Below the pieces are notes generated by a model. It worked only from the letters and a program-made list of their open reading frames with translations. It was not told where the DNA came from and did not search any database. A stretch of 48,033 nt of DNA from an uncultured Clostridia bacterium. Its GTDB lineage: Bacteria > Bacillota_I > Bacilli_A > RF39 > UBA660. Both the position numbers and the translations under genes were made by a program. Shown piece by piece: positions 46,250 through 48,033 of this stretch (within the stretch, counting starts at the first letter, position 1; the number at the start of each line of letters is the position of its first letter). The stretch spans positions 1 through 48,033 of the forward strand of contig CAMZBG010000004.1 of assembly GCA_947304495.1 (NCBI GenBank), in the 5' to 3' direction.

Positions 46250-46276
46250 AAAAAAAGATATCATAAAGATATCTTT
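46250..46276 (-). terminator. metG terminator
   Basis: 9-bp stem AAAGATATC/GATATCTTT, 5-base loop, T run. It overlaps the metG stop codon. Confidence 0.85.
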
Positions 46277-47819
46277 AATCATTAGCTTTATCAATTCTCA
46301 TAAATAAAACTTCGGGTGGATTAAGTTTAGTTCCACTTTTAAAGCCCCCAAATTCAGATACACTATCATATGTTGTCAATTCAGTATTTAATTGTTTAAA
46401 AATACTTTCTGCTGTATCTGGTAAATAAGCTTGTAAAAATACTGTAGTAATTCTAATAGATTCAATTAAATTATAAATAACGGTATTAAGTCTATCCTTT
46501 TGTGAAACATCTTTAGCCAATACCCAAGGAGTTGTTTCATCAATATACTTATTACATCTACGATATACATCTATAATATTCTCAAATGAATCAGCTATTC
46601 TAAATCTATTAATATTATCATCTATTTTTTCCTTTAATTCTAATACTTCTCTTATTAGTTCATCATCAACATTTTCTTTTTTATTGGTATTAGTAACTAC
46701 ACCATCAAAATATTTATTAGCCATTCCAATAGTTCTATTTACCAAATTACCAATAACATTAGCCAAATTAGTATTGATTGAATCTACCAATAATTCTTCC
46801 GTATAAACACCATCTGAAGCAAAAGGCATTTCATGAATCATATAAAATCTTATTGCATCCACTCCATATTTATTTACTAAATCATCTGCATATACAATAT
46901 TTCCTTTAGATTTACTCATCTTATCATTACCAACGAGCATCCAAGGATGTCCAAATATATGTTTTGGTAATTCTATATTCAATGCATGAAGCATAATAGG
47001 CCAATATATCGTATGAAATCTCAAAATATCTTTACCTATCAAATGAACATCAGCAGGCCAATATTTATCAAATTCTGGACTATTATCACCTAAAGGATTA
47101 TATCCTAAAAAAGTAATATAATTAGATAAAGCATCTATCCATACATAAACCACATGATCAGGATTAAAGGTAACCGGTATTCCCCATTTAAAACTGGTTC
47201 TAGATACACATAAATCTTGAAGACCAGGTTTAATAAAATTATTCATAATTTCATTTTTTCTAGCCTCTGGCTCAATAAAATTTGGATGGCTTTCAATATA
47301 TTCCTCTAACCATTTAGAATACTTACTCATTCTAAAGAAATAAGCTTCTTCACTCGCTTCATGAACTTCTCTACCACAATCAGGACATTTTCCGTCAACT
47401 AACTGACTCTCAGTCCAAAATGATTCACAAGGAGTACAATACAATCCTGTATATTTATCTAAATAAATATCACCCTGATCATATAATCTTTTAAATATCT
47501 CTTGAACTTTTTTCTTATGATCAGCATTTGTAGTTCTAACAAAACGATCATAACTAGTATTCATAATATCCCAAATATTTTTAATAATTTCCGCTTTTTC
47601 ATCAACATATGCTTGTGGTGTCATTCCTGCTTCATTAGCCTTTAATTCAATCTTTTCTCCATGTTCATCTGTTCCAGTTTGAAAATATACATCATAACCA
47701 CACAATCTTTTATATCTTGCAATAACATCAGCTAAAACGATTTCATAAGTATTACCAATATGTGGTTTACTAGAAGCATATGCAATAGCAGTACTTATAT
47801 AATACTTTTTCTTTTCCAT
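46275..47819 (-). CDS. metG: Methionyl-tRNA synthetase
   Basis: This 514-residue class I synthetase charges tRNA-Met. It has the HIGH-equivalent PHIGNTYE near residue 20, one zinc knuckle CTPCESFW...CPDCGREV, the KMSKSKGN loop near residue 300, and a C-terminal anticodon-binding helical domain. It ends at about 514, so the C-terminal tRNA-binding (EMAP-like) dimerisation domain of Bacillus MetS (664 residues) is absent. The natural stop with terminator argues against truncation. AGGTGATAAG precedes the ATG. Expression is controlled by the T-box leader upstream. Confidence 0.97.
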   Translation of the reverse strand: MEKKKYYISTAIAYASSKPHIGNTYEIVLADVIARYKRLCGYDVYFQTGTDEHGEKIELKANEAGMTPQAYVDEKAEIIKNIWDIMNTSYDRFVRTTNADHKKKVQEIFKRLYDQGDIYLDKYTGLYCTPCESFWTESQLVDGKCPDCGREVHEASEEAYFFRMSKYSKWLEEYIESHPNFIEPEARKNEIMNNFIKPGLQDLCVSRTSFKWGIPVTFNPDHVVYVWIDALSNYITFLGYNPLGDNSPEFDKYWPADVHLIGKDILRFHTIYWPIMLHALNIELPKHIFGHPWMLVGNDKMSKSKGNIVYADDLVNKYGVDAIRFYMIHEMPFASDGVYTEELLVDSINTNLANVIGNLVNRTIGMANKYFDGVVTNTNKKENVDDELIREVLELKEKIDDNINRFRIADSFENIIDVYRRCNKYIDETTPWVLAKDVSQKDRLNTVIYNLIESIRITTVFLQAYLPDTAESIFKQLNTELTTYDSVSEFGGFKSGTKLNPPEVLFMRIDKAND

Positions 47820-47841
47820 CTCTTATCACCTCTCTAAAATA

Positions 47842-48033
47842 AAAAATAAGCTAGCACTAAGGACGACAATGCCGCGGTACCACCTTATTTTATAATATAC
47901 ATATTATACACTCAAAGCTATAACGTTACTACCGATTTAAATAAATAGACTCAAGAACCATTTATAATAACTTCCATACTTATTTTCACCAACCATAAGC
48001 TCTCTACAAACTACATTATTACTCTTTCCTTCA
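47842..48033 (-). ncRNA. Methionine T-box leader of metG (5' end near the window edge)
   Basis: The conserved T-box reads AAGGTGGTACCGCGG (minus, within 47871-47888), followed by CGTCCTT. Stem I holds GGTTGGTGAAA (AG-box/GNUG region) and, on its 3' side, the codon AUG (47961-47959) before GTTCTTGAG, in the specifier position. The terminator alternative pairs AAAATAAG with CTTATTTT followed by T's near 47842-47855. It senses uncharged tRNA-Met and allows read-through into metG. The promoter lies outside this window. Confidence 0.9.

Noticed and set aside
45942..46307. 121-codon plus-strand open frame across the metG-tatD gap
   Set aside because: No ribosome-binding site or promoter. It crosses the metG terminator and overlaps the minus-strand promoter and the better-supported 54-residue gene.
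46275..47819. Frameshift explaining the short MetRS
   Set aside because: The stop codon is followed at once by a perfect intrinsic terminator, and no downstream continuation of the C-terminal domain is readable.
1..48033. tRNA or rRNA genes, CRISPR arrays, insertion sequences, prophage genes
   Set aside because: No cloverleaf-like stretches with CCA ends, spaced repeats, transposase-like proteins or phage structural genes were seen.

Overview
This is a strongly AT-rich chromosomal segment of a low-GC Bacillota (Firmicutes) bacterium from a spore-forming lineage. The evidence is the sporulation genes yabG, yabP, yabQ and spoVG, a SleB-type wall hydrolase, veg, divIC, PASTA kinase prkC with phosphatase prpC, an LTA-synthase-like protein, a methionine T-box leader and an L10 leader. 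Genus and species cannot be read from the sequence. The gene set (parA/parB, ychF and a DUF951 gene, metG-tatD-rsmA-yabG-veg-spoVG, divIC, tilS-ftsH) resembles the origin-flanking region of Bacillus subtilis, so the window may lie near oriC, but no oriC or parS is visible.

Layout. 0-7.9 kb (minus): LTA-synthase-like protein, pepF, ychF, a DUF951-abgT pair, and a thioredoxin-like membrane protein with trmL. 7.9-16 kb (plus): rlmN-prpC-prkC-rsgA-rpe, then clpC and queH. 16-18.9 kb (minus): two unusual proteins, a tail-anchored Pro-rich DUF1292 protein and a coiled-coil protein. 18.9-31.7 kb (mostly minus): the transcription/translation core secE-nusG, rplK-rplA, rplJ-rplL and rpoB-rpoC, with folA, plus-strand gpmA and an unknown gene between rplL and rpoB. 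31.8-35.5 kb (minus): HAD-like protein, cold-shock protein, unknown 346-residue protein, parB, parA. 35.5-37.85 kb (plus): a small unfamiliar operon starting with a RelB/DinJ-like antitoxin. 37.9-41.1 kb (plus): tilS-ftsH. 41.1-48 kb (minus): divIC, yabQ, yabP, spoVG, veg, yabG, rsmA, wall hydrolase, tatD, a new 54-residue membrane protein, and metG with its T-box leader.

Regulation is unusually legible. Most operons have a -35/-10 promoter with 16-18 bp spacing, and about 17 of them carry an extended -10 TG element. Intrinsic terminators are short and often overlap the stop codon. Cis-acting RNAs include a Met T-box, an L10 leader, and two related stem motifs before rplK and rplA.

The best candidate for something undescribed is the operon at 35.6-37.8 kb. 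A RelB/DinJ-like gene is followed by two overlapping genes whose proteins (242 and 289 residues) appear to be built from four diverged copies of one module of about 75-95 residues. A possible 27-residue peptide gene ends the operon, and a putative operator array precedes it.
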